Shown here: piece by piece, positions 22,473-34,727 of the stretch | Layout: every line of letters begins with the position of its first letter | Position numbering within the stretch: the first letter of the stretch is position 1 | DNA from: Cryptomeria japonica | Lineage: Eukaryota; Streptophyta; Pinopsida; Cupressales; Cupressaceae | Reading direction: 5' to 3' | NCBI RefSeq assembly: GCF_030272615.1 | Contig: NC_081406.1 | Location: 398,860,939 to 398,924,938 of the forward strand | Length of the DNA stretch: 64,000 bases | The notes under the pieces: generated by a model | Databases searched by the model: none | The model's input: only the letters and a program-made list of their open reading frames with translations | What the model was told of the DNA's origin: nothing | Translations under genes and position numbers: made by a program

Positions 22473-23860
22473 CTTCTACTGAACCTTCCTATTCTGGTTG
22501 AACTAGGGCTTCTGTGTTTAGTTCTCCAACTTTTGGCTTTCCTGGTTCAGGTGCCAAAAATATTGTGTTAGCTTCTTCTTCTTCCTTCTCCTTGCTGGTT
22601 TCTTCTGATTTCTCAAGAAATTCATCAACTCAGACATTGACACTTTCAATGATCTTCTTAGTCTAGTTGTTGTAGCACTTGTAAGCTTTTCTCTTGGTGG
22701 AGTAACCAAGAAATATGCCTTCATCACTTTTGGCATCAACCTTACCAATATAATCCCTTATTCTAATAAAACATCTGCTACCAAATATTTTGAAATAGCC
22801 GACATTAGGTGATCTACTATACTAGTATTCATAGGGTGTTTTGTCTTTACCTCTTTTAACTAGTATCTAGTTTATTGTATAAACAGCTGTGCTGACAACT
22901 TCTCTCCAGAATGTCTTAGCAACACCTCCTTGAACTAACATAGTCCAAGAAGCTTCAACTACTATCTGGTTGTTCCTTTCTACAATACCATTATGTTGTG
23001 GTGTCCTTGGTGGAGATAGCTGCCTCTTGATTCCATTGTCTTCACAATATCTAATGAATTCCTCTGAAGTACATTCACCACCTTGATCAGTTCTTAAGCA
23101 CTTTAGCTTCTTTCCACTTTCATTCTCAACCAAGGCTCTAAATGCCTTAAATTTGTTGAATGCTTATGTCTTGTCTTTCAAGAATGTGACCCACATCATC
23201 CTTGAGTAGTCATCGGTAAATATTATGAATTACCAATATCCTTGAATACTCTAAGTGCTCATTAGTCCACATAGGTTAGTATGAGCCAAATCTAGCAAAT
23301 GTTTAGCTGAGAAAGATTTTCTCTTGAAGGTTGAGGATGTCATTTTCCCTAACTGACAATCCTTGCACAAAGCATTTACCAGTTTGTCCAACTGTGGCAA
23401 GCCTCTTACTGATTTTGACTTGCTAAGTCTTACAATGTTATCAAAATTCACATGGCAAAACCTCTGATGCCAAAGCCAACTATCTTCAACTTTTGCAATC
23501 AAACAACAATTGACTTTAGAATTTAAGTGAAATAAGCTACCTCTGGTTTGTTTGTTAGTTGCAATTAGTTCACCTTTTCTTCCAAAGATCTTGCAAACTC
23601 CATTCTTGAATTCTAACAAGTAACCTTTTTCATTGAGTAAAGCAACACTCAAAAGATTGTGTTTCAGACCTTCAACCCAGTAGACATCATCTGCACTACT
23701 CTTACTATTCAGGGAGATGGATCCTTTACCTTTCACCATGCAGGGTGAGTTATTCCCAAATCTCACAACACCTCCATCAAATTCTTTCAATGTTAGAAAC
23801 TCACTCCGATCATTGGTCATGTCGTGTGAACAACCACTATCTATAATTCAAACATCTAAA
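22473..23860 (-). pseudogene. Element D protease active site, pre-integrase and integrase
   Basis: The active-site phrase IIDSGCSHDMT lies near 23815-23850 and is preceded by TGA where Trp is usual. The pre-integrase zinc region (DSWLWHQRFCHVNFDNIVRL) follows near 23440-23490, then integrase with KLKCLRTDQGGECTSEEF and TPQHNGIVERNNQIV (22960-23110). The frame changes near 22800. The integrase inserts the cDNA copy. The segment between 23250 and 23140 has stops. The order is typical copia. Confidence 0.88.
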
Positions 23861-24890
23861 CTATCCAAGTGAGAAACCAATGCCTTTTGATCTTACATCT
23901 CTTCTTTGATAGAAATAAAGACAATGTCCTCATTTGCATCACCATTGGACTCATAATCTATAATGCCTCCATCCACTACAATGAGACAATTTATTTTTCC
24001 TTTTCTGTTGAACTTCCTATATTTCTCTCATTTTTCCTCATTATGTCCATTGGGATAGTTAGTAGCAATATGTCCTATCCGGTTACATGTAAAACATTTC
24101 AATGGTAGCTTACCTCTATACTTACTAGTACCTCTAGGTAACTGCTTGGCCAACAATGCTTCAAGTTCCATCATATTTTCATCATCATCTACCTCTCTGT
24201 TGGATCTAGATTCATTCCTGTAACTAGCTTCTCTACTTTTCCTTATCGGTAGGGTTGAGATTGAGGCCTTAAATGCAGATTTTGACCTCTGAACACTTCC
24301 ATCAAAACCATTTAATTCAAAAGTAGTCAGTTTACCAATGATAGAGTCAAGAGTTACCTTTGTCTTGTCAATAGATTTGAGTTCTTGAATGGCTGCAACT
24401 CTGATAGCATAGACTGGTAGAAGGGTTCTCAACACCTTGCTAACCACAGTGGCATCCTCCATTGTACCTCTAACACTTTTTATTTCTCCAACTATCTCCT
24501 TGATTCTCTAGCCATATTATTGAATGTTTTCACCTTCAGCCATTCTGATGTCATCAAATTTTCCTCTGAGTCTCTCTTCCTTGGCAATCTTTACATGCTC
24601 ATCACTGTCATAGATTTCTTTTAGTTTCTTCCAAACTTCATAGCAGTCTCCAATCCATGAACATCAACATACTCTGAATTGAACAAGGTATTGATGATGG
24701 CCTCCAATGTTTGGTTGTTCTCTTGTTGCTCCTTCTTTTGATCATCTATCAGAATTCCACCAGGCAAGTTATACTTAGTAACAACTTGATCCCAATACTG
24801 ACTTCCTAAGCTCTTGATGTAAATCTTCATCCTATCAATCCAGATTCTATAGTTATCTCTATTAAACTTCGGACCTTCTCTCTTTATCAT
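23861..24890 (-). pseudogene. Element D gag
   Basis: It starts at ATG 24890 (MIKREGPKFNRDNYRIWIDR), typical of the plant copia Gag family, 57 bases after the primer site. A frameshift lies between 24620 and 24470. One CCHC knuckle near 24070 reads CFTCNRIGHIATNY; the last Cys is Tyr. A basic, Ser-rich linker precedes it. Confidence 0.88.
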
Positions 24891-24946
24891 TTTGTCCTAT
24901 ATCTTTTCCTCAAGTTGTTAAGCTTATACTCAAGAGGACCTGAAAT

Positions 24947-24960
24947 GCTCTGACACCAAT
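24947..24960 (-). other. Primer binding site of element D
   Basis: The minus strand reads ATTGGTGTCAGAGC next to the LTR, an iMet-type site with one change (G for A). Confidence 0.85.
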
Positions 24961-25944
24961 TGATAATATGATGAAACTATAAAGATTCTATCAACTACTG
25001 AGAGGGGGGGGAATCAGTAGATAGAAAATAAACTAAAATTTAACCAAACAAACTTTCAACTCTGAATCAACTGATAAAGTATACTAGTTTAGACACTCAA
25101 ACAAATCCGCAACTGTAGTGTTAAACTTTACTAGTTGTCCTAATACTCAGTGACATAATGCAACAGATCTTTAAACTTAAATACCATTTGAAAAATCATT
25201 AAATAACTTCAATAATACCAGTAAAAATATGCTTTAGATCAGTTCTGGTCATTCAAATATATCTATGCAGATTTACCAGCCATTCAAATCAACCATATAA
25301 AAAAAACATCCACAAAATCATTCACCACTTGACATAATGATTTTTCACGTTGAAACCCAAATGGGAAAAACTACGGTGGGGATGAATACCCACAAGTATT
25401 TTGAACTCTTCCGAAGTTCGCCCTGTTAGGAGCTAAGCCTTGTTAGAATCTTATACAATAATGTCATGTTAGGAAGAGATCTAGTTAAGGACCACTCGGT
25501 TAAGGGATTGACTACAAATACCCTGTTAAAGGCAATGCCCTATTAAAGGTAACCTCGGTGGAGGATTTCAAATCCAAGCTAATGGATCACCTGGTTAGAG
25601 GATTTCAACAACAAGCCTATTAAAGCTTACCCAGTTAAGGGATTTAACTATTGTAATGGTTAGAGAACAACATGTTCTTGACTGATTTGGAAATAGCACT
25701 TCTTTTCTTAATCAGATCCTTTATCACTCCTATTTTCCTTCACAATATAATGTAGACACACCTTCTGGTTTGGCAACAATCACTTTCACACTTAACCAAA
25801 TTGCCAACACTACATTGAAATAAATCATCAACCTTATAAGCAAATACATTAGGTTGGTAACACAACACAAACCCTACAAATCTCATAGAGATTACAAACA
25901 TATATATTGACAGTTAGATTACATGCAATCAACATTACATTATT

Positions 25945-25949
25945 CTAGG
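25945..25949. repeat. Target-site duplication of element E (pairs with 37029-37033)
   Basis: CTAGG on both sides; the uninterrupted LTR at 20029-20037 has a single CTAGG followed by CATCTACAACC. Confidence 0.93.
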
Positions 25950-27054
25950 TGTGTGAGCTTGAATTTCATCCTCAGAATGTTACCTGCAATAAGTTAGTTT
26001 CCCAAAATACAAATGGAAATACTACAGGAAATCCAGACTCAACCAATGAAACTACGTGAAATACATATGAAATAAAATACTAATATTACCTTCATGGCTT
26101 ATGTCTCATTGTGTCTTAACTCCACTGTTCCTGGTTACAGATGATGTGCTCTCAGACAATGCACTGATGGCTTCCAAGATGGCATATAAAGAATGGACCG
26201 ATAACTTGTAGTTAACTGATACTATGATATGCAATACTACATGATTATGCTAAAATGATTATACTATGATGTTATATGATAATTGCTATTTCTATTTTCT
26301 ATTTGCTTCAAGATTAAAACTCACAGATGCAAATGATTAATTTGAAGACTATTTTGAAGACTAACTCTCTCTCAACTGAAGCTATTGATTTTATAGACTT
26401 TGAGTGGATTAGATGATGTGGCTCAGATCAATGGTCCTGATCAAATCTGCAAATTTGGATGGCTATGAGCAAAGGTGAAGGTTGAGAGAAAGGGGGAAGG
26501 AGAAGACAAGTGTCACTCATCTCACCTTGACTGGGTTGCTGACTGAGGGAATCTAGGGATGGTTGGAGGAAATTTAGGCATGAGAGGACAAGTGGACTCA
26601 AGTCCTCCCTAAGATGTAGGGATGTTGGAGAGAATATAGGAAATGGTTATGAAATATGTGTGCATACACAATTTTCATTAAATTTTGGTAGTTGAAGATA
26701 AATGATAAATTAATATTTAAGAAATATTAATTTCCTTAGCCACATGTTTGATGAGTTGGCAAAGGGAAGATGAAGTGGAGATGGAAGGTGAGTTGGATAA
26801 GAAAGATTAAATAATTTAGAAATTATTTAATATTTGAGACTATAGGATAGGAGAATAACTATTAAATATTAGATATTTAATTAATTAGAAGAATAGGATA
26901 GATGAATTAATTAATAAAATATTAATTAATAGAAAGACACGAAAAATGAATTAAATAAATTAATCTTTTCAAATTAACTATTTAATAGAAGAATAATCAT
27001 TAAATAAATATAAAATATTTAATTTAATCACTCAGCCATTTTTATGTGTATACA
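25950..27054 (-). repeat. LTR of element E, left copy (3' LTR)
   Basis: TGTGTGAGC to GTGTATACA, 1,105 bases. It has one copy of an AT-rich unit (TTAAATATTAGATATTTAATT, near 26872) that is tripled or doubled in the other copies. Confidence 0.92.
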
Positions 27055-27068
27055 TTTTGCCCCTCTTT
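27055..27068 (-). other. Polypurine tract of element E
   Basis: The minus strand reads AAAGAGGGGCAAAA directly before the left LTR. Confidence 0.75.
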
Positions 27069-27334
27069 GAAATGATGTCGAGACAACATTGTTTCAAAGA
27101 TTAAATCAAGTCTCGATAATGCGCCTGATGAAGATGAAAATCCTGATTGTATGCCCCAGATACTGATTTTTGGGTATTGATTCGATGATGATGCCCCCTC
27201 GAGAGATCGTTTGTGCATTAAAGACATGGATGATCTCTCAATAGAAGAAGAATGTTATATGAAAGATAGATGAGTGAATAGATTGCAGATTGATCAAATA
27301 AATTCGATTGATAAGATTGATTGGATTGAGATCA

Positions 27335-27535
27335 AGTCTGGTTTCAGGAAGGACACATCTTGTATAAGACAAAAGATGATCAAAATGTCTAGTTTCAGGA
27401 AAGATACATCCTGTATAAGACATGATAGATGATCAAAATGTCTGGTTTCAGGAAAGATACATCTTGTATAAGACATGATAAATGATCGAAACATCTAGTT
27501 TCAGGAAAGATATATCCTATATAAGACTTGATAGA
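27335..27535. repeat. Tandem repeat, about 51-54 bp unit, four copies
   Basis: GTTTCAGGAAAGATACATC recurs at 27341, 27392, 27445 and 27498, each followed by TGTATAAGAC or a variant and a GATGATC phrase. Two degraded relatives lie near 29668 and 29709. Minus-strand frames through it are repetitive and are not thought to be real genes. Confidence 0.8.
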
Positions 27536-30500
27536 TGATAGTTGAATGAAAGATGAAGATATTAAATTTAAGAATGATTCCATTGGATGATGATGCTAGT
27601 GCAGGTGTTGCAGGTGATTCAGGTGTTAGACCCATAGGATCGAGAGGCAGTCATGATTCTTGACTTGATTTGTATTGATGAGGCACTTTGTACATTATTG
27701 ATTATTTTTGTGATATCATTGTATACTTGGACTATTTTTATTGTTTTTATGATGATTCTATATGATGATGATCTTTATTATGCATGTTATTCTATTTGAT
27801 GATAATCTATATGCTTTATATATATGGATGCATGATTAGATGGATGATGATATTTATGCATGTTATTCTATTTTTATGATACTCTATATGCATGGATTAT
27901 ATGTATGTAGTGATTGGATGGATGATGATCTATATATGAATGATGCAATGATAAATGCTTTTGTTGATTTTTAATTTTGATGATCTTGGATGCAAATGAA
28001 AATGATTACTAACTGAAATGATATGTAAATGATGAAAATGTAATGATCTATATGGAAATGCAAATGAATGATTGATTTTGTTTTTGATGATGATGATGTA
28101 AATGATCTATAGGAAATGTTTTTTTAATTTTTATATGTAATGTCTATAATGATTATGAATCTAAGTGCAAAGATGCAACTAAATGATCATTAATGGAATG
28201 ATAATGCAAATAATAATGATAATACACTACATGATGAATGAAATTTACTTATTTGAATGTAACTAATGCAATGATAAAATGCAGCTAAATGAAATGGATA
28301 ATGATTAAAAATGAATGCACCTACAATGATTAAATGCAAATTGTTTTTGTTTGTCCAAGTATACTCAATCTTTATTTATGACCTTTGATCTATTAATGAA
28401 ATGATATGATTATAATGCAACTGATCATGAATGCTTATAATGCAAATGAATAATGAGCTAATGAAATGATCTAACTAAAAATTGTACTACCATTCTTCAT
28501 ATGTTATCTTGTAATAGTGCTTTGATTTCATCATTGAGCTTTTAAAATATTGTAAGAAAATACAAGAAACTTGACATAATGATTCAAGATGACCTGAGTA
28601 TTCCCTACATGGATTTTGATATAGAAAGTTTATACAAGCAACTTGATATAATGGATCAAGTTGACTTGGGTATTGCTTGCAGAACAGACAAGGATTATCC
28701 CTTTCATGCATGACTTGGAACGTCCTCCTTGATCTTTTGTCGATCATATCCTTAGACAAGTACATACCATAGTAAGAGATAAACCACAAACAAAAATCAA
28801 AGAAAATAATCATGCCCCATCATAGCTTCTCTAGTCATGGACATCCTTGAGTTGCATAGAGTATATGATTAACAATAAAATCAAGATATACACAATGAAT
28901 CTTGTATGTTATTCACATGTTCTTATGGTCATTAACTGATATAATCATCTTGACAAATAATCTTTGATAATCCTTTATTACTTGTTAGTGGATTCTTCAT
29001 TTTCTGAGTTTCATCATTCAGTTGTTGATGAAATGCCTTGATTTTTGTTGCTTTGTTGCTCGTTATCTGTTTCAAAACCCTAGGTGTTTTTGTTTTTTCT
29101 AAATTTTTTGAATGTTTTGGATTTTCAAAGATTCAAAAGATCACCTTAGAAAAAGGAATTTGGATTTTGCCCCCAGTGTAAACAAAATTATTATGGATGT
29201 ATGAATTGATCAAGATCTAAACCACGATGGGATACAAATGCAGATTGATTGATTTTGATAAAATCTAAGACAGTGACTATGACAAGTATGTCAAAGATTG
29301 ATAATTGTTGGTAAGCTGCATATTTCTTGCTAATGGTTCAGAGCAATGGATGCGAAAGAAGGAATGGACAAGCTAGAATATGATGGAAGTGATAGATTGG
29401 ATATGATGGCATAGATAGGTGCGCAAAGTGATCTCATAGATGGAGGAACTCACTTCTTAGATAGCGCCTATTTACCAAGTTTTAACCACTTATTTTTATT
29501 GCACATTTTGATTTATTTTTCTAATTTTTTTTTGTCTTTCCTAATTTTTGAGAGATGAAACATGTCCTGCCATCAATTGATAAAGATAAGACTACCCAAA
29601 ACAGAATCCAACAGTCATACTGATCTATGTCATTGTAATGATTTGTTCGATGATTGATAAAAATGTCTGGTTTCAAAGAGTGAGTACCCCATGTAAAACC
29701 GATCTGTCTGGTTTCAAGTGTACCTATCCCTATATAAGACACGTTGATGTTGATAGATTTCAAGTGATGAATTGATTAAAAAGACATGTGATCAGTTTGA
29801 TTGTAGTATTTGATAAGTGCATAAGCTAAAATTCACTTTGATGATTAGATTTAATATGTTTAATGCACATGTATGATGAAATAAGGACTTGATTGATTGA
29901 TTTGATTGATCATTTGATTGATATTATTGGATAGATTGATTTGATTGCTTGATTGATTGATTTGATTACTTGATTGATTGATTGATTGCTTGATTTGATA
30001 GGCTCTAAGAAACTGATTTAGTTCTAATGCAAGAGCTTAGCAGCGTTTTGATTGAACTTGGTGATTGATAGAAAACCATGATTGATAGGTTTTAAAAAAT
30101 GATTTGATAGCTTAAGTTGCTTCAATTTGATTTGATAGATCTGATAATTGATGATTGATTTAGTTTGATTTGATAGATTTTGATAGTTTTCTTGTTGTTT
30201 ATTTGATGGATTGGCCATGCGCTCGTGCTTTGATTTTCAATTTTGTTCTTTTTTTTTTATAGTTTTTGGACATTTATTTTTTTGATCTTTTTGGATTAGA
30301 AGAAAGATGTATTTGGTTTCCCCAATGTATAGCAAGACAAGGAATGGATGAATTGTTGAGCTGAAGATGAATGGGTGAAAGATGGAGGTAGCTTATGAGG
30401 AGACACATCAAGAGATTTTTTTTGAAATCATGTTTTTGTCCTTAGTTTTGATCAAGATCAAGGATGGAAAAGGGGATATGGATAGGAGAAACAAGATCAT

Positions 30501-30900
30501 AGATAGTGATAGATGATGGAAGAAATGAATAGTTAGGATAGATGGTATAGATTAGCATGAAGCAAGATCATAGATAGCACTAGATGAGCTTAGATAGAGT
30601 AATGGATACTAGAGGAAGGATAATGGGAGATGTGGTATGAAGAATAGAGTGGATGGAAATTTGACCCCAAGTATAGAAGTCTCCATTTGTAAATAGGTGA
30701 TATGTAATATTGTCACAATATTTAGCACCACCTAAATAAATGTTCTTAAACTTTTCAAAGATAGAGACCGAACCCACACATAGAACCTCTGATAAATTCA
30801 ACCAAACATATCTAGAAACTAGGAAGTAGACTCAAAAGGGAAGAAGAATCACAAATTGGATCAAGGTACTTAGTCTTTGATTACCCATGTGTGTGCAATT
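27536..30900 (-). other. Element E interior, simple-sequence-rich part
   Basis: It is rich in ATGAT and TGATGATG phrases (27690-28460) and in GATTGATT/GATTTGAT phrases (29880-30210). A partial duplication around 28560-28680 repeats AAGCAACTTGATATAATGGATCAAG-like phrases. No supported gene. Confidence 0.6.
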
Positions 30901-31130
30901 GGGTTCATTCTGGCTCATATGATCATTATAATCTTTAGAATCCAATGTGGCTAGCTACATGAGTTACCTTGACTTCAAAAGCATCCTGGATAGAGCCTCA
31001 CTGCCAGCAAGAATCCATAGCTCCAATGAGGTTATCACTATAACATCACAAATATTTCTCCATTGCCAGCTAGACATCCATAGCCCCGATGGAGTTATTC
31101 GCATATTCCCATAGCCAAGTTTTTGATATT
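30901..31130. repeat. Duplicated CCATAGCCCCGATGG-type motif in element E
   Basis: Two similar blocks, near 31008-31040 and 31062-31095, share GCCAGC...CCATAGC(T/C)CC.ATG.GGTTAT. A third relative is in element G at 53382-53424 (GCCAG...TATAGCCCCGGTAAGGTTAT). In all three the phrase GAAGCAAGATTTT or a T-rich run lies to the right. Confidence 0.6.
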
Positions 31131-31857
31131 TCATTTTTTCTTTTCTTTTCTTTTCTTTTCAAAATATTTCTTTTCTTGATCATGCTTTGGATCTTTTGAT
31201 ATTGTCTTTTTCTTTTCTTGTTTTGATTTTATTGGCTTGTAAGTAATGAAACTTACATGGGTCTGATATTTATAGTGGCGCTGAAGCAAGATTTTATATT
31301 TTTCACTAGCCATGTCTTCGACTAAGAGATCACAATGATTTAGAGCAATTGATTAAGTGTATGAGATATAGTAATCAAAATATGTCGGTACCAAGATACG
31401 ATAAGTGGTTCTTTTCAAGATTGAGTGTGTATCCCAACCAAAAGATAATGTTAAAGAGGAACAACCTCAAATTCTTAAGTGTATCATGAATAGATATCTA
31501 GGAAAAGGACTGAACATGAGATTCAAGCATGGGCAAGCATGTGACAAAATGACACAAATGCCTATTTGATAGATGATGAATTTATGCAAAGGATTAAATG
31601 AAAGGGATGGAAGGATAGAAAATATGTGTTGGATAATAGATAGAATGTTTGAAGATTTGTGCGAGGATAGATAGAAATGTATTCAAGATGAGTGTTGGTA
31701 CACAACTTGATAAGTGATGAAGATATGGAGGATAAATTGAATTTTGGGACATAAGAACCCAAAATAGATAAAGAAAATGATGGAAGAATAGTTTTGAAAA
31801 CATGTTTAGATATTTGTTTGAAATAAGTTCAAATATGTGTTCCTTTGTTGATCTTTC

Positions 31858-32364
31858 TTATGGATCATTTGAGGTGATGGAATGGTGGATGGAGGGAAGT
31901 AAGGAACCAAGATGGATGGATGGAAGGGATGAAGAGTTTGACTTTGGAATGAAAGGACCTAAAATGGTTTTGGATGATGAAGAGTTTGACTTTGGAATGA
32001 AAGGACCTAAAATGGATTTGGAGGATGAAGATTTTGACTTTGGAATGAAAGGACCTAAAATGGATTTGGAGGATAAAGAGATTTTTTGATCTTGATCTTG
32101 ACTTGGAGTAGGATCATTTGAGTTTGTTCTTTTCTCTTGATTTTGAATTAGATTAGTGAAGGAGATGGAAGGGATACCATGCTCTTTCTTAGGAGGTGGA
32201 TGTTGAATGGGACTCTTCTCTTGAGATAAAAGGGGATCATCATGGATGGAATAACAAAATTTTAGGGGATCATCATAATATTCTTGATAGGTAGGATCTT
32301 GATAAAAAATGGGATTAGATTGGAGAGCCATGATATCTTTATCTTGATTTAGGCTAGGACTCAT
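31858..32364 (-). CDS. Small repetitive ORF on the sense strand of element E (168 aa)
   Basis: This open frame reads along the element. It is rich in Ser, Pro, Asp and Gln. Residues about 95-145 hold three copies of a 17-residue repeat with the core SKSILGPFIPKS, encoded by a 51-bp tandem repeat at about 31928-32080. There is no recognised domain and no zinc knuckle. It may be a remnant or a chance open frame kept by the repeat. I would not assign a function. Confidence 0.3.
   Translation of the reverse strand: MSPSLNQDKDIMALQSNPIFYQDPTYQEYYDDPLKFCYSIHDDPLLSQEKSPIQHPPPKKEHGIPSISFTNLIQNQEKRTNSNDPTPSQDQDQKISLSSKSILGPFIPKSKSSSSKSILGPFIPKSNSSSSKTILGPFIPKSNSSSLPSIHLGSLLPSIHHSITSNDP
31925..32085. 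repeat. 51-bp tandem repeat, about three copies
   Basis: The phrase GTTTGACTTTGGAATGAAAG recurs at about 51-base spacing (31936, 31987, and TTTTGACTTTGG at 32033), each followed by GACCTAAAATGG. The unit is a multiple of three and stays open on both strands. Confidence 0.85.
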
Positions 32365-32864
32365 TTCCTTTGAATAAGCTTTTTATTTTTCAAGTGACAA
32401 GGATGGTCACATGAGTGATCAAAGTTTTAGTTTAGATAGGTTGATGTTGTTGACTTGATGGATATTTCATTTCGGATACTCAAGCTCACTAAGTTGAATA
32501 GAGGGTTTGTTTGATAGACCCCTATGACAAAGTATGTCAAATGATATGGATAAAGTCTCTTGATATGGAAACTTGACTTGACTAACTTGAATACCTATCT
32601 AGGTATTGTTGTTGTTGAGATAGTTTGATGATATACTCTTGATCACTTGGTTTGATCTGGTGTTTCAAATATTGGAAAGCCTTTGTATTACCCTTTTGAT
32701 CAATTTTTTTCAGCAATTTGTTGGATTTTTGCTCACTCGTAGATGATAATCTTCTTCAATTTTTGACCATTTGGAACATGTTACAAACATAGAAGACACA
32801 ATGTTTAATAAACAAAATGCACAAGCAAGTACAAATCTTATGGTAGGCTAAGACAATAGTTGTT

Positions 32865-33340
32865 GAATATCACATGGGGTTTCCCTCGAGGCTACGCTAT
32901 TCAAAGCGGATATTTAGATGCTTGACCCTACTGGCTCCACCCTTGACACTCACTTCTTTGAGGCATCCAAGCACCAGTTTCCATGAAAACTCCCCATGGC
33001 AAACTTTATATCTCTACTAAGAACCGTATGTGTGTGAGCCACTTCAGAGGTCCGACCTCCTGTGCCAACAACTAGAAGGATTTCGGCAACTAGTACAAGT
33101 GGTTTTTAATAAAATCTTCTATTCATGTGGCCATACATGTGGCACTTTCAACTCTATAAATACAGAAGGTTCCCAGCCTATAGAGGTTACACTCCATAGG
33201 GTTTATGGGGAAACATAGTGTCGGTATGAACTTATCAACACATGTTGTTTGGGACTTTCATCACAAACACAATTTATATATAGTGGATTGGAAGTACTCA
33301 GTATTAGCCTATTTCCCCTTTAGGTCATTCCCCTCTCACT
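32865..33340. other. G+C-richer block inside element E
   Basis: By eye this block is clearly richer in G and C than its surroundings and free of simple repeats (for example TTTCCCTCGAGGCTACGC and GGCTCCACCCTTGACAC). It contains no convincing ORF. It could be a conserved leader, intron-like or packaging segment of the element, or captured DNA. Confidence 0.4.
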
Positions 33341-34345
33341 AGCCCCCTCAAGGAAGCTCGAGAAGGCAGGCCCTCTAAAGAATTTAATTGCTTGAAAGTA
33401 AAGAAAACATAAAAGAGTGGGTTTGGCTTTTTGATCACCCAATTAAGGGGAGAGCATATACCTACCACTTAAGACAAAGCAATCAAAGTTCTTTTTAACC
33501 TTTTCAAAGCAATTGTTGGCTAAGTCCTATTTGGATATATTTCTCCAACAAGCATGGTGTTTATTTTAGCCCCACATAACAAATGATTTTCTAATCTAGG
33601 AATTGGAAATCCTGGTCAACAAAATGAAAATCATTGCAAAAAGTAACTTTCTTTGTAAGAATGGACAAGTTGATTGTTCTTTTTAACTTGCAAAAAATAA
33701 TATTTATTGTTCCTTTTACCTTTGCAAGAAAATGAAAGATTGTTGTTCTTTTTAAAGCCCAAAATTTGAGGTGTGAATCCCAACTTTGCAAGAAAGTAAA
33801 TGTTTGATTTGTTGTTCTTTTTACCTTGCAAATGTGATTATTTTTAGAGCCCAAAAATAAGTGAGGTACTTTTTAGAACACTAAATTGAAAAATGAGGTT
33901 ATTTTTACCCAAAAGGAAATATGAGTTCTTTTAAACCAACTTTGAAAAAGCTAGAAAAGAAATCACTAAATCTTAACTTAACTCCTCCAAATCTGCAAGA
34001 AACTATTAGAAACCTGCAATAAAAAAGAAGTTAGTGAAAATAAAAAAACCTTAGGTGGGCTTCCACAAGCCTAATTTCAAATCTTGGTTACAAATTTCTC
34101 ACTTCTGATCCTGAAACGCCCTGTAATTTGACTAAGTTTGAAATTTGAAAGATCTTCCAAAAATTAGATTTTGCATTATAACTCCTAGAGGTCTGAAACC
34201 CCTCTCAAACATCTTGAAAATATATATGGAATATAACTTAAAGTATAAGAAAGATAAAATACTTAAATGTTATATTCCATATATATTACCCTTGCACAAG
34301 CCTAATTTCAAGATTTGATTAAAAAATTTGCACTCTATTTCAAAT
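33341..34345 (-). other. Element E interior next to the 5' end
   Basis: No supported gene. A loosely repeated TTGTTCTTTTTACCTTGCAA phrase occurs near 33675, 33700, 33743 and 33812. A palindrome-like pair, TATATATGGAATATAACTTAA and TGTTATATTCCATATATATT, lies at about 34221-34290. Confidence 0.5.
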
Positions 34346-34640
34346 GCGCTATCTTAGAGAACATATGCGCTAAAACAATTGTCAAATACGCTAACCCATC
34401 TATCAAATGCACTAACCTACATTACAAAAGCGCTAACCTATGTTCAGAAGCGCTAACCTACAATGCAAATGTGCTAACCTGTGATGGAAATGCACTAACC
34501 TGTGATGCAAATGTGCAGATTTTCAGACAAAAGTGCTAACCTACATGACATATGCGCTAACCCATGATGCAAATGTGATAACCTGTGATGCAAATGCACT
34601 AACTTATCTAACAAAAGCGCTATCAAAATTCACACATGCG
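34346..34640. repeat. Array of about 20-21-bp units near the primer site of element E
   Basis: Roughly a dozen imperfect units of the form AAATGCGCTAACCTATGATGC or AAATGCACTAACCTGTGATGC follow one another. The array lies about 70-360 bases inside the 5' LTR boundary, in the leader of the element. Confidence 0.8.
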
Positions 34641-34707
34641 TGAATCTGCATTACAAATACGTTAATTTTATTTTTGCAAGATTTTTAAAGGTATATGTGA
34701 GGTCCAG

Positions 34708-34724
34708 CCCCACAGTGGGCGCCA
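34708..34724 (-). other. Primer binding site of element E
   Basis: The minus strand reads TGGCGCCCACTGTGGGG, three bases inside the middle LTR. The TGGCGCC start is shared by plant gypsy elements primed by tRNAs other than iMet; the exact tRNA was not determined. Confidence 0.75.
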
Positions 34725-34727
34725 AAA

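Noticed and set aside
31131-31313. Lys-rich minus-strand ORF (60 codons)
   Set aside because: It is the product of a TTTTC simple repeat.
34346-34640. CRISPR-like regular array
   Set aside because: The units are contiguous and imperfect with no unique spacers, in a plant retroelement leader; it is an ordinary tandem repeat.
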